Assembly (NCBI GenBank): GCA_046349515.1
Contig: JAXMCE010000003.1
Coordinates: forward strand, 62,001-126,000
Length of the DNA stretch: 64,000 bases
Direction of reading: 5' to 3'
DNA from: JBGPGW01 sp046349515
GTDB lineage: Bacteria > Pseudomonadota > Alphaproteobacteria > CADEGL01
Below, piece after piece: positions 43,529-51,237 of this stretch. The notes under the pieces are model-generated. The model did no database searches. It was not told the DNA's origin and was given only the letters and a program-made list of their open reading frames with translations. Position numbers and translations under genes: made by a program. How positions within the stretch are numbered: position 1 is the stretch's first letter; the number at the start of each line of letters is the position of its first letter.

Positions 43529-44679
43529 TGAACCGGTTCGCACTCTCGGACGAACAGGTCCTCATTCGCGACAGCGTCGCGAAGTTCGTGAAGGACGACT
43601 ACGCGTTCAACCGGCGGCTCGAGATCATCGAGGCGCCGACCGGCCACGACGAGGCGCATTGGAAGCGGTTCGCGGATCTCGGTTGGCTCGGCCTGCCGTT
43701 CCCCGAACGCTACGGCGGCCAGGACGGGACGCCGCGGGACCTCGCGGTCATCATGGAGCAGTTCGGCCGCGGCCTCGTCGTCGGCCCTTATTTCTCGACG
43801 GTCGTTCTCGGCGGCCATGCAATTCTCTTTGGCGGCAGCGAGACGCAAAAAGCGGCCATCCTGCCGCGGATCGCCAACGGCACGCTCAAGGTGACGCTGG
43901 CCCACGACGAAGCGGGTTCGCGCTACCGCCTGGACGCGATTGCGACGCGCGCCAAACGCGACGGCGACGCCTACCGCCTCGAGGGAGCGAAGGTCGCGGT
44001 TCCCTTTGCCGCCGTGGCGGGGGAAATCGTCCTCTCCGCGCGCACCTCCGGCGAGCCGGGCGATCCGTCGGGAATTACGCTGTTCAAAGTGAAAGCGGAC
44101 GCGCCGGGCCTGTCCGCCGCGCACTATCGCACGCATGACGGAGGTGCCGCCTCGAACCTCAGCCTCGAGGGCGTCAGGGTCTCTCCCGAAGACGTCATCG
44201 GCCCTGTCGGTGAGGGGCTGCCGATTCTCGAGAAGACCGTCGATCATGCGATCGCGGCATTGGCCGCGGAAGGCGTCGGGTGCATGTGGTCGATCTGCGA
44301 CCTCACGAACGCGTACTTCAAGACGCGCGAGCAATTCGGCCAGGCGATCGGGAAATTCCAGGCGTTGCAGCACAGGCTCGTCGATCTCTACGTCAAGTGC
44401 CAGTTGGCCCAGTCGATGGCGGGCGAGGCGCTCGACGCGCTGGCTCGCACGAACGCAGCGGAGCGCGCCAAGGGGATCTCCGGCGCCAAGGTGATCATCG
44501 GTCGCTACGGCCGCGAGATCGGCGAGGAAGGCGTTCAGCTCCACGGCGGCATCGGCATGACGCGCGAGTACCCTGTCGGGCACTATTTCAAGCGCCTCAC
44601 CCTCATCAACCTGGCCTTCGGCGACGTCAACTTCCATCTGGAGCGGTACCGCCAGCTCCTGCGCGAGGCAAAACCGTGA
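43528..44679 (+). CDS. Acyl-CoA dehydrogenase, subunit 2 of a paired enzyme
   Basis: 383-residue acyl-CoA dehydrogenase. The N-terminal domain starts LSDEQVLIRDSVAKFVKDDY, and the C-terminal helical domain has REQFGQAIGKFQALQHRLVD followed by LHGGIGMTREYPVGHYFKRL. The canonical G-S-D of the FAD block is replaced by LAHDEAGSRYRLDAI, so the pair may share one active site, as in heteromeric FadE pairs (inference). ATG 43528 overlaps the previous stop, and its own stop overlaps the GTG start of the ligase gene (44676-44679). The neighbours suggest beta-oxidation of an unusual acyl-CoA. Confidence 0.88.
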   Translation: MNRFALSDEQVLIRDSVAKFVKDDYAFNRRLEIIEAPTGHDEAHWKRFADLGWLGLPFPERYGGQDGTPRDLAVIMEQFGRGLVVGPYFSTVVLGGHAILFGGSETQKAAILPRIANGTLKVTLAHDEAGSRYRLDAIATRAKRDGDAYRLEGAKVAVPFAAVAGEIVLSARTSGEPGDPSGITLFKVKADAPGLSAAHYRTHDGGAASNLSLEGVRVSPEDVIGPVGEGLPILEKTVDHAIAALAAEGVGCMWSICDLTNAYFKTREQFGQAIGKFQALQHRLVDLYVKCQLAQSMAGEALDALARTNAAERAKGISGAKVIIGRYGREIGEEGVQLHGGIGMTREYPVGHYFKRLTLINLAFGDVNFHLERYRQLLREAKP

Positions 44680-46838
44680 ATGAGCGCCGCGCGCCGCAGG
44701 GTGCCGCGGCGCGGACTGGCTCGGCGCATGGTGCGCACCGGCTCGCTCCTCTGTTCCAGCCTCGGAGCCTTGCCGTCATCGGCGCAAGCGGCCGCCCTTT
44801 TCGCCCCGGGCATCAGGCTATCCTTGCGCTCGAGACGATCGGGTTCACGGGTTCTGTCTTTCCCGTGACGCCGACCTACGATGAGATTCGCGGGCACCGT
44901 TGCTTTCCCTCGATCGAGGCCGTACCTGGGCCCGTCGATCTTGCGCTGATTGCGAGCGCATCGGAGCGCATGGAAGCCGAGCTTGCCCAGTGCATCCGGG
45001 CCGGTGTGCGTTCGGCGCTCATCTTCGCGAATGCGCTCCTCGAAAGCGATTCCGAGCCTCCAATCCTCGCGCGCGTGGCCGCCATGGCGCGCGAAGCCGA
45101 TCTTCCGCTCCTCGGTCCCAACACGATCGGCTACACGAACTACGTCCACCGGACCGCCGGGTCCTGGATCCTCGCCGCCGGGTCGACGGAGCCGGGGCCC
45201 GTGGCGCTCATCATCCAATCGGGCTCGACCTACAGTTTCGCCAACACCGTCGAGCCCCGCGTCCGCTTCAGCTTGACCGCGCAGCCCGGGCAGGAAGCGG
45301 TCCTCACCTTTGCCGATGTCGCGGACTACGCGCTCACGCTTCCCGAGACGAAGGTGCTCGGTCTTTTCATCGAGACTGTGCGGGACGCCGACGGTTTCGT
45401 CCGCTTGCTCGAGACCGCCCGCGGTCGCGCCGTCCCCGTCGTCGTCTTGAAGATCGGGCGGACCGAGGCCGGCGCGCGCCATGTTGAGAGCCACGCCGGG
45501 CGGCTGGCGGGCTCGGCCAAGGCCTTCGACGCCGTCTGTCGCCGGCACGGCGCGGTGCTCACCGAGTCGATGGACGAGTGGTGGTCGACGCTCCAACTGC
45601 TAAGTCACGTCCGCGAGCTCGGTCCCGGCGGCATCGCCGCGGTCACCGATTCGGGCGGCCAGCGTGCGCTGCTCTCCGATCATGCCGAGGCGATCGGCGT
45701 CCCGTGGGCCGAGATCAACGAGGCGACGAAGGCGCGTCTCAAGAAGCGCCTCTCCTACGGTCTGCCCGCGACGAATCCGGTCGACTGCTGGGGTGGGGAG
45801 GCCGACTGGGTCGGCGTGTTCAGCGACTGCCTCGAAGCCGTCGTCGAAGACCCGGATGCCGCGATCGGCGTCAATTTCACCGACTTTGGTGCGTCCGATG
45901 CCGACAAATGGCCGAGCGGATCGGCCGAGACCTGCCGCCGGGTTGCTCGCAAGGTGAAGAAGCCGATCGTCGCGGCGACCTTCACGAGCCGCCATTTCTA
46001 TCCGGAGGTCGTCCGCAGTCTCGTCGAGGACGGCATTCCCGTCCTCGATGGCGGTCCGACGGCGCTCAAGGCCATCAAGAATCTGTTCGATTTCCGCGAT
46101 GGGCGCTTGCGAGGGACGCCGGAGGCACCTCCCGCGCTGCCATCGGAGCGGCTTGCCCATTGGCGGGACTGCCTGTCCCGTGACGAGACGCTCGGCGAAG
46201 AGGCGAGTCTTTCCCTTCTCTCAGACTGCGGCCTCCCGGTCATCCGCTCTGCCGCGGCGTCGAACGAGGACCAGGCCGCAGCGGCCGCGCGCGCGCTTGG
46301 CTTCCCCGTCGTGCTCAAGACCGCGGAAGGGCTCGCGCATAAAAGTGAGCACCGGGGCGTGCATCTTGATCTTCGCTATGAGGCGGCACTTCGCTTGGCC
46401 TACCGCGACCTTGCCGCGCGCCTTGGCCCCCAGGCGCTCGTGGCCGCCATGGCGCCGAAAGGTATAGAGATCGCCCTTGGCATCGTGCGCGATCCGCAGT
46501 TTGGCCCCCTCGTCATGGTGGGTGCTGGCGGCGAGCTGGTCGAGATTCTCGACGACCACGCCTTCGCCCTCGCGCCGATCGGGGCCGGCGAAGCGCGCCG
46601 TCTCATCGAAACGCTGCGTGTGGCGCGTCTTCTTGGCGGCGTCCGCGGCCGGCCGGCGGCCGATCTTGGGGCCTTGGCGGAGGCCGTCGCCCGCCTCTCC
46701 GCCCTTGGCGCCGCGCTTGCGGACCTCATCGAGGAGATCGACGTCAATCCCGTCATTGTGCACAACCAGGGCTGCGTGGCCGTCGATGCGCTCGTGACGG
46801 TCAAGCCCATGCCCGGCAAAAGAGGGAGAATGTCATGA
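44676..46838 (+). CDS. ADP-forming acyl-CoA synthetase family protein (fused alpha/beta)
   Basis: 720-residue fusion of the two Acd-type subunits. CoA_binding_2 comes first (SLAVIGASGRPFRPGHQAIL), then the succinyl-CoA-ligase-like flavodoxin domains (VPVVVLKIGRTEAGARHVES and SHAGRLAG with the phosphohistidine His), a middle domain with TDSGGQRALLSDHAE and PATNPVDCWGGEADW, and the ATP-grasp_5 domain from about residue 490 (LGFPVVLKTAEGLAHKSEHR, DPQFGPLVMVGAGGELVEIL, IEEIDVNPVIVHNQG). It converts an acid, ATP and CoA to acyl-CoA, ADP and phosphate, or the reverse. GTG 44676 overlaps the previous stop by 4 bases. Substrate unknown; context suggests an acyl-CoA of a catabolic pathway. Confidence 0.88.
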   Translation: MNERRAPQGAAARTGSAHGAHRLAPLFQPRSLAVIGASGRPFRPGHQAILALETIGFTGSVFPVTPTYDEIRGHRCFPSIEAVPGPVDLALIASASERMEAELAQCIRAGVRSALIFANALLESDSEPPILARVAAMAREADLPLLGPNTIGYTNYVHRTAGSWILAAGSTEPGPVALIIQSGSTYSFANTVEPRVRFSLTAQPGQEAVLTFADVADYALTLPETKVLGLFIETVRDADGFVRLLETARGRAVPVVVLKIGRTEAGARHVESHAGRLAGSAKAFDAVCRRHGAVLTESMDEWWSTLQLLSHVRELGPGGIAAVTDSGGQRALLSDHAEAIGVPWAEINEATKARLKKRLSYGLPATNPVDCWGGEADWVGVFSDCLEAVVEDPDAAIGVNFTDFGASDADKWPSGSAETCRRVARKVKKPIVAATFTSRHFYPEVVRSLVEDGIPVLDGGPTALKAIKNLFDFRDGRLRGTPEAPPALPSERLAHWRDCLSRDETLGEEASLSLLSDCGLPVIRSAAASNEDQAAAAARALGFPVVLKTAEGLAHKSEHRGVHLDLRYEAALRLAYRDLAARLGPQALVAAMAPKGIEIALGIVRDPQFGPLVMVGAGGELVEILDDHAFALAPIGAGEARRLIETLRVARLLGGVRGRPAADLGALAEAVARLSALGAALADLIEEIDVNPVIVHNQGCVAVDALVTVKPMPGKRGRMS

Positions 46839-47776
46839 TCGATTCCGCTGCCATCCGCCGCGTTGCGTGCGTCGGTACCGGCCTCATGGGCAGTGGCTGG
46901 GTTGCGCACTTCTTGCGGCACGGTCTCGACGTCATGGCCTACGACCTAGACCCCAAGGCCGAGTCCATGATGCGCAAGCGCATCGAGCTGGCCTGGCCGA
47001 TCGTCGAACGGCTTGGCTTGGCGCCGGGTGCCTCGATGGGGCGCGTCACTTTCACCACCGACCTCAAGGCGGCGCTCGACGGAGCGGAGTTCGTCCAGGA
47101 AAGCGCCGTGGAGAACGAGGCACTCAAGATCGATCTCCTGGCCAAGGTCGACTCCCTGACGGCACCGGGCGCCGTGATCTCGTCGAGCTCATCCGGCTTT
47201 CTCGCGGCGCGCTTGCGCAGCAAGTGCAAGCATGGCGGCCGCGTGATCGTGGGCCATCCGTTCAATCCGCCCTATCTCATCCCCCTTGTCGAGATCGCGG
47301 GCGGTGACGGTGTCGATCAGAAAGCGATCGACGCAGCCGTCGCCTTTTACAAGCGCGTCAACAGCCGGCCCGTGGTCCTCAAGCGCGAAATCGACGGCTA
47401 TATCGCCAATCGCCTTCAGATGGCGGTGCTGCGGGAGATCTACTATATGGTCGGCCAAGGCGTTGCCTCGGTCGGCGACATCGACGACGCGCTCACCTAT
47501 GGCCCAGGCGTGCGCTGGGCGGTCAAGGGGCCGATCCAGATCTTCTATCTCGGCGCGCCCACGCCGGACCGGTTCGGCACCTTCATCGACCTCATGGAGC
47601 ACGAAATGGAGACGTTTCTGGCCCCGCCGGGCCCGACGCTGACGCCCGCCATCAAGAAGCAGGTGATCGAGGAGGCCGATGCGCTCGCCGCGGGGAAGAG
47701 CCACGCCCAGCTCCTCCGCGAGCGTGACGAAGGCGTGCTCGCGATACTCAAGGCGATCGGCGTCGCCAAGGGATAG
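46835..47776 (+). CDS. 3-Hydroxyacyl-CoA dehydrogenase / L-carnitine dehydrogenase-like protein
   Basis: 313-residue NAD-dependent dehydrogenase. The N-terminal Rossmann site is RVACVGTGLMGSGWVAHFLR, with Asp of AYDLDPKAE at the end of strand 2. The substrate region has the 3HCDH features SSSSSGFLAARLRS, GRVIVGHPFNPPYLIPLVEI (catalytic His of GHPFNP) and EIDGYIANRLQMAVLREIYY. The helical C-terminal domain includes GPGVRWAVKGPIQIFYLG, close to L-carnitine dehydrogenase and lambda-crystallin type proteins rather than to FadB. ATG 46835 lies inside ATGA with the previous stop (46836-46838). Fourth gene of the coupled acyl-CoA cluster; it faces agmatinase tail to tail. Confidence 0.88.
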   Translation: MIDSAAIRRVACVGTGLMGSGWVAHFLRHGLDVMAYDLDPKAESMMRKRIELAWPIVERLGLAPGASMGRVTFTTDLKAALDGAEFVQESAVENEALKIDLLAKVDSLTAPGAVISSSSSGFLAARLRSKCKHGGRVIVGHPFNPPYLIPLVEIAGGDGVDQKAIDAAVAFYKRVNSRPVVLKREIDGYIANRLQMAVLREIYYMVGQGVASVGDIDDALTYGPGVRWAVKGPIQIFYLGAPTPDRFGTFIDLMEHEMETFLAPPGPTLTPAIKKQVIEEADALAAGKSHAQLLRERDEGVLAILKAIGVAKG

Positions 47777-47779
47777 GGA

Positions 47780-48742
47780 TCAGCGCCGCTTGGCTTTCCG
47801 TCGCGCGACCGTCTCCGCCATCGCGCAGAGGATCTCGAACATGATGTTGGCGCCGTTGAGCGCCGTATGGCCCGAGGGGTCGAGGGGCGGGGAGACCTCG
47901 CAAAGGTCGCCGCCAATGATATCGAGGCCGCGCAGGCTTCTCAGCATGACCTGCGCATCACGCATCATGATGCCGCCCGGTTCCGGTGCGCCCGTGCCGA
48001 TGCAATAGGCGGGATCGAGTCCGTCGATGTCGAAGGTGACATAGGCGGGACCCTTGCCGATCACGCGGTGGATCTCCTTGATCACCGCTTCGCGCCCCAT
48101 CGATTCGTATTCGTCCATCGAAATGAGGCGCATGCCGAAGTCGCGGTGGTAGTCGCGATCATCAAGCGCGAAACGCGTGCCGCGGAGGCCGATCGAAATG
48201 ACGCGCTTGGGATCGATAAGACCTTCCTCGACCCCGTTCCTCAAGAGCGTCCCGTGGTTGTGGGTGTTGCCCCAAAAGCCGTGATAGGTGTCGGGATGGG
48301 AATCGAAGTGGATGACTCCGACCGCTCCGCTCTTGATGATGCCTTTCCACACGGGATAGGTGGCGCCGTGGTCACCCCCGGCCGCGAGAATCGCCGTCCC
48401 GCGCGCCGCAAGATCGGTGCAGAAGGCCGAGATCAGCTTGATGCTGTCATAGGGATCGAGCGGGTTGACGGGCGCGTCGCCCACATCCGCGATGTTGCAG
48501 AGATCGAAGGGCGAGGCGCCGCCTTCCGCGCTGAAGCGGCGGATGAGGCGCGACATCTCGCGGATCTGCGCGGGTCCGTGCCGTGCGCCCGGCCGGTTGG
48601 TCTGGAAGTCGAATGGCACGCCGATGACCGCGATGTCGAGACCCTCCCCATCGAGCCGCAGAGGCGTGCGGAAGAACGTCGCCGGCTGCGTGAAGCGGGG
48701 AAACTGCATCGAATCGATCGGTTGAAGCGTCTTCTCGGCCAT
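47780..48742 (-). CDS. Agmatinase/ureohydrolase-family enzyme
   Basis: 320-residue arginase-superfamily hydrolase. Mn ligands are visible in AAGGDHGATYP, HFDSHPDTYHG and TFDIDGLDPAYC, and the substrate-side block is TGAPEPGGIMMRDAQVML. ILISAxG-type N-terminal features are replaced by DIAVIGVPFDFQTNRPGARH, normal for SpeB-like agmatinases and guanidino-acid hydrolases. The variant DSHPD (usually DAHxD) and the insert FWGNTHNHGTLLRNG point to a guanidino-acid or guanidinobutyrate subfamily as likely as agmatine. ATG 48742 is the start. The remnant of an ornithine-cyclodeaminase-like gene just upstream (48779-48940) supports a former arginine/guanidine catabolic role. The stop is 3 bases from the end of the 3-hydroxyacyl dehydrogenase gene, opposite strand. 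Confidence 0.9.
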   Translation of the reverse strand: MAEKTLQPIDSMQFPRFTQPATFFRTPLRLDGEGLDIAVIGVPFDFQTNRPGARHGPAQIREMSRLIRRFSAEGGASPFDLCNIADVGDAPVNPLDPYDSIKLISAFCTDLAARGTAILAAGGDHGATYPVWKGIIKSGAVGVIHFDSHPDTYHGFWGNTHNHGTLLRNGVEEGLIDPKRVISIGLRGTRFALDDRDYHRDFGMRLISMDEYESMGREAVIKEIHRVIGKGPAYVTFDIDGLDPAYCIGTGAPEPGGIMMRDAQVMLRSLRGLDIIGGDLCEVSPPLDPSGHTALNGANIMFEILCAMAETVARRKAKRR

Positions 48743-48778
48743 GGCTGGTCCCGATTTTGAAAGGGTTGACCCCGAACT

Positions 48779-48940
48779 CTAGCGTCGCCGATCGATCCGG
48801 CCTAGCGGCGGCGCAAGGGGCTCGAGAGCGCGTTTCGTGGCGGCCATGTCCTCGGTCGCGATGCCAACCGCCCTGAAGGCGGTGATTTTGCCGAGTGGTA
48901 CGGTCTTGCCTTCACCAAGGAATTTTCCGAGTTCACCGTC
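48779..48940 (-). pseudogene. Remnant of an ornithine-cyclodeaminase/mu-crystallin C-terminus
   Basis: Directly after the TAG of the 3-hydroxyisobutyrate-dehydrogenase-like gene, and in the same frame, 53 codons read DGELGKFLGEGKTVPLGKIT then AFRAVGIATEDMAATKRALE to a TAG at 48779-48781. E-L-G-x-x-L, then I-T-x-F-x-x-V-G-I-A-x-E-D-x-A-A is the C-terminal signature of ornithine cyclodeaminase and mu-crystallin proteins. No start, NAD-binding fold or ribosome site accompanies it, so I call it a decayed fragment. Its neighbour agmatinase would produce putrescine or ornithine-related compounds, which makes the former presence of this gene plausible. Read-through of the TAG is possible but unsupported. 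Confidence 0.5.
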
Positions 48941-49855
48941 CTACTCATCGGCGAGCCGTTCCGGAAATCCCGGTGCGCGCAAGGGCTCGGCCAGCGCGTC
49001 TTCGAGCAATTTCACGACCATCGTCGACCAGGCATCGTCGCCGTACTGTGCTCGCGCGCGCGAATAGATTTTCTCGGTGAGAGAGCCGATTTCGAGCGGC
49101 ACGCCGTATTTGCGGCCCAAAGACTGGGCGAGCCCGAGGTCCTTCGCCGCGAGCGCCATGGTGTATTCGATGTTGTAGCTGCCCGAGAGGACGAGCTGCG
49201 CTTCGTTTTCGAACACCCAGGAATTGCCGACAGTGGCGCACAGGGCTTCATAGGCGACGCGGAGGTCGATGCCCGCGCGCTTGGCCAGCATCAATCCTTC
49301 GCCCATGCCGATCGAATTGATGAACATCATCATGTTGGTGATGATCTTGATCTCGGATGCCTTGCCCAGCGCGCCGATGTGGATCGCGCGTCCGCTGATG
49401 GCGCCAAAAAATGCTTTATGTCGTTCGAAGACCTCGACTTCGCCGCCGACAAGCATCGTGATGCGTCCGGACTTCGCCTTATGCACGCCGCCGCTCAACG
49501 GTGCCTCGAGCACGTCGATGCCGTGTGCCATGACCTGCGCACCGAGGCGCCGCATCTCATCGGGCTCGGTCGTGCTGGTCTCGATCCACGTCGCGCCAGG
49601 CCGCAGGCCCTTGAGGATGCCGTCATCGCCAAGAACCACTTGCGCAGAGGCGGCGGGTGAGGGAAGCGAGGTGATGACGATATCGCTGGCTTCAGCGACC
49701 ATCTTGGGTGACGGCGCCGAGGAGGCGCCTTTGCGGCGGAGCGGTTCCATCGCATCGCCATTGACGTCGAAAACCGTCAATCGATAGCCGGCCGTGGCGA
49801 GGTTCAGGGCAAGAGCCTGACCGACATGACCAAGGCCGATGACTCCGACATCCAT
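48941..49855 (-). CDS. 3-Hydroxyisobutyrate dehydrogenase family NAD(P)-dependent oxidoreductase
   Basis: 304-residue beta-hydroxyacid dehydrogenase. MDVGVIGLGHVGQALALNLA is the N-terminal dinucleotide fold; the family signature is the VLEAPLSGGVHKAKSGRITM region, with Ser-Gly-Gly binding substrate and the catalytic Lys in GALGKASEIKIITNMMMFIN. The all-alpha C-terminal domain includes LCATVGNSWVFENEAQLVLS. Start ATG 49855 gives the standard family N-terminus; the frame stays open upstream to 50143 but that part is a shadow. The stop TAG (48941-48943) is followed in frame by the ornithine-cyclodeaminase remnant. The preference for 3-hydroxyisobutyrate, tartronate semialdehyde or other substrates cannot be read from sequence. 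Confidence 0.9.
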   Translation of the reverse strand: MDVGVIGLGHVGQALALNLATAGYRLTVFDVNGDAMEPLRRKGASSAPSPKMVAEASDIVITSLPSPAASAQVVLGDDGILKGLRPGATWIETSTTEPDEMRRLGAQVMAHGIDVLEAPLSGGVHKAKSGRITMLVGGEVEVFERHKAFFGAISGRAIHIGALGKASEIKIITNMMMFINSIGMGEGLMLAKRAGIDLRVAYEALCATVGNSWVFENEAQLVLSGSYNIEYTMALAAKDLGLAQSLGRKYGVPLEIGSLTEKIYSRARAQYGDDAWSTMVVKLLEDALAEPLRAPGFPERLADE

Positions 49856-50012
49856 GGCTGACTCCGAAGTTGAAAAAGCGAGGAACGAAAAGGCTAAGCT
49901 CCCGGGCAAGGACGTCGCAAGGACAAGCGTGTATCGCCTCGGATGCCACGTTGCGCTAGGCTCCGTCGGCAGCGACGGACCGGGACGGTCGCGGGCGGGC
50001 CGAGGGGGACGG

Positions 50013-50837
50013 ATGGGGGTTGTCGAGTTTTCTCTTCTCGTACTGGTGGGCTCTTTCTTCGCCGGTTTTCTCGGTGCGTTGAGCGGGCTCGGCGGCGGGG
50101 TCGTGCTGGTGCCGCTCTTGACCGTCGCATTTGGCGTCGACATCCGCTACGCGATCGGGGCTTCGCTCGTGGGCGTGATCGCGACGTCCTGCGGTGCCGC
50201 CGCGGCCTTCCTCAAGGAGGGTTACACCAACATGCGCATCGGCATGCTGCTCCAGGTCGCGGCGTGCCTGGGTGCGATCGCCGGTGCGTGGATCGCGGGG
50301 ATCCTTCACCCGCATATCATCGGCGTGATCTTCGCGGCCGTGCTGTTCATCACCGTCGCATCGAACCTCCGCCACAAGAAAGAAAGTGCCGTCGCCGACG
50401 CGCCCGATCCGCTGGCTACGCGTTTGGAGCTCGACGGACAGTATCCGACCGATGAGGGGATCAAGGCCTATCACGTGCAGCGCGTGCCTCTGGGATCGGC
50501 GGTGATGTTCGTCGCGGGCCTTGCCTCGGGCCTTCTGGGTGTCGGTGGCGGCGTGTTCAAGGTCCTCGCCATGGACACGGTCATGAAAATTCCGCTCAAG
50601 GTCTCGACGACCACGAGCAACTTCATGATCGGCGTCACCGCGACGGCCAGCGCAGGCATCTACCTCCAGCGCGGCTACATCGACCCCGTCGTCGCCATGC
50701 CCGTGCTGCTCGGCGTGCTCGCGGGCTCCCTTCTCGGCGCGCGCGCGCTGGCGAAGGCGCCGACGACGCTCATCCGATGGGTGTTCAACCTGCTCGTGCT
50801 GGCGGTCGGCGTCGAAATGCTGGTCCAGAACGTCTAG
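50013..50837 (+). CDS. Sulfite/organosulfur exporter of the TauE/SafE (TSUP) family
   Basis: 274-residue TSUP transporter. Two homologous halves each carry the glycine motif: FLGALSGLGGGVVLVPLLTV near residue 15 and ASGLLGVGGGVFKVLAMDTV near 170, with a hydrophilic loop of about 60 residues between (LRHKKESAVADAPDPLATRL). ATG 50013 follows GAGGGGGACGG. TSUP proteins are thought to move anionic sulfur or C1/C2 compounds, including sulfite. It lies 7 bases before the DUF1634 gene, a familiar pairing. Neighbouring Rieske and LLM oxidoreductases make sulfite export from desulfonation one possibility (inference). Confidence 0.88.
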   Translation: MGVVEFSLLVLVGSFFAGFLGALSGLGGGVVLVPLLTVAFGVDIRYAIGASLVGVIATSCGAAAAFLKEGYTNMRIGMLLQVAACLGAIAGAWIAGILHPHIIGVIFAAVLFITVASNLRHKKESAVADAPDPLATRLELDGQYPTDEGIKAYHVQRVPLGSAVMFVAGLASGLLGVGGGVFKVLAMDTVMKIPLKVSTTTSNFMIGVTATASAGIYLQRGYIDPVVAMPVLLGVLAGSLLGARALAKAPTTLIRWVFNLLVLAVGVEMLVQNV

Positions 50838-50844
50838 GAGGCCG

Positions 50845-51225
50845 ATGATGGTTGCGAACGAGGCATTGGATCGCTGGACCGCGCGTGCGCTCGCCATGCT
50901 CTTGCGCGGCGGCACGGCGCTCGCGGCTCTGATCGGCCTCGGGGGCGGTATCAAGTACCTCATCGACCACAGCGGCGAGGTTGTGGCGCTCCACGTCTTC
51001 CACGGCGAGCCGAGCGATTTTCGCTCGGTCGGCGGGATCTTGCATGGCATCGCGGAAGACTACGGCCGGGCGTTCGTGCAGCTCGGCGTGGTCATCCTCA
51101 TCGCCGTGCCGATCGCGCGCGTGGCACTTTCGGGGATTGGCTTCGCGCGGGAGCATGACCGCACCTATGTGGTGACGAGCGCCATCGTGTTTCTCCTGTT
51201 GCTATGGGGTCTCTTCGGCGGGTGA
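50845..51225 (+). CDS. DUF1634 membrane protein
   Basis: 126-residue protein of the DUF1634 family, whose genes commonly sit after TSUP transporter genes. Three hydrophobic segments: LRGGTALAALIGLGGGIKYL, AFVQLGVVILIAVPIARVAL and VVTSAIVFLLLLWGLFGG. A short outside region carries EVVALHVFHGEPSDFRSVGG, which holds the conserved F-x-G-E-P type turn. ATG 50845 or 50848 (the sequence reads ATGATG). Seven bases after the exporter stop, so it is in the same operon and may be a transporter accessory. No catalytic motif. Confidence 0.82.
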   Translation: MMVANEALDRWTARALAMLLRGGTALAALIGLGGGIKYLIDHSGEVVALHVFHGEPSDFRSVGGILHGIAEDYGRAFVQLGVVILIAVPIARVALSGIGFAREHDRTYVVTSAIVFLLLLWGLFGG

Positions 51226-51237
51226 TCGGCGGCGATC

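Noticed and set aside
48779..49855. Stop-codon read-through joining dehydrogenase and ornithine-cyclodeaminase-like tail
   Set aside because: No read-through context is visible, and the dehydrogenase has a normal C-terminus, so a decayed fragment is more economical.
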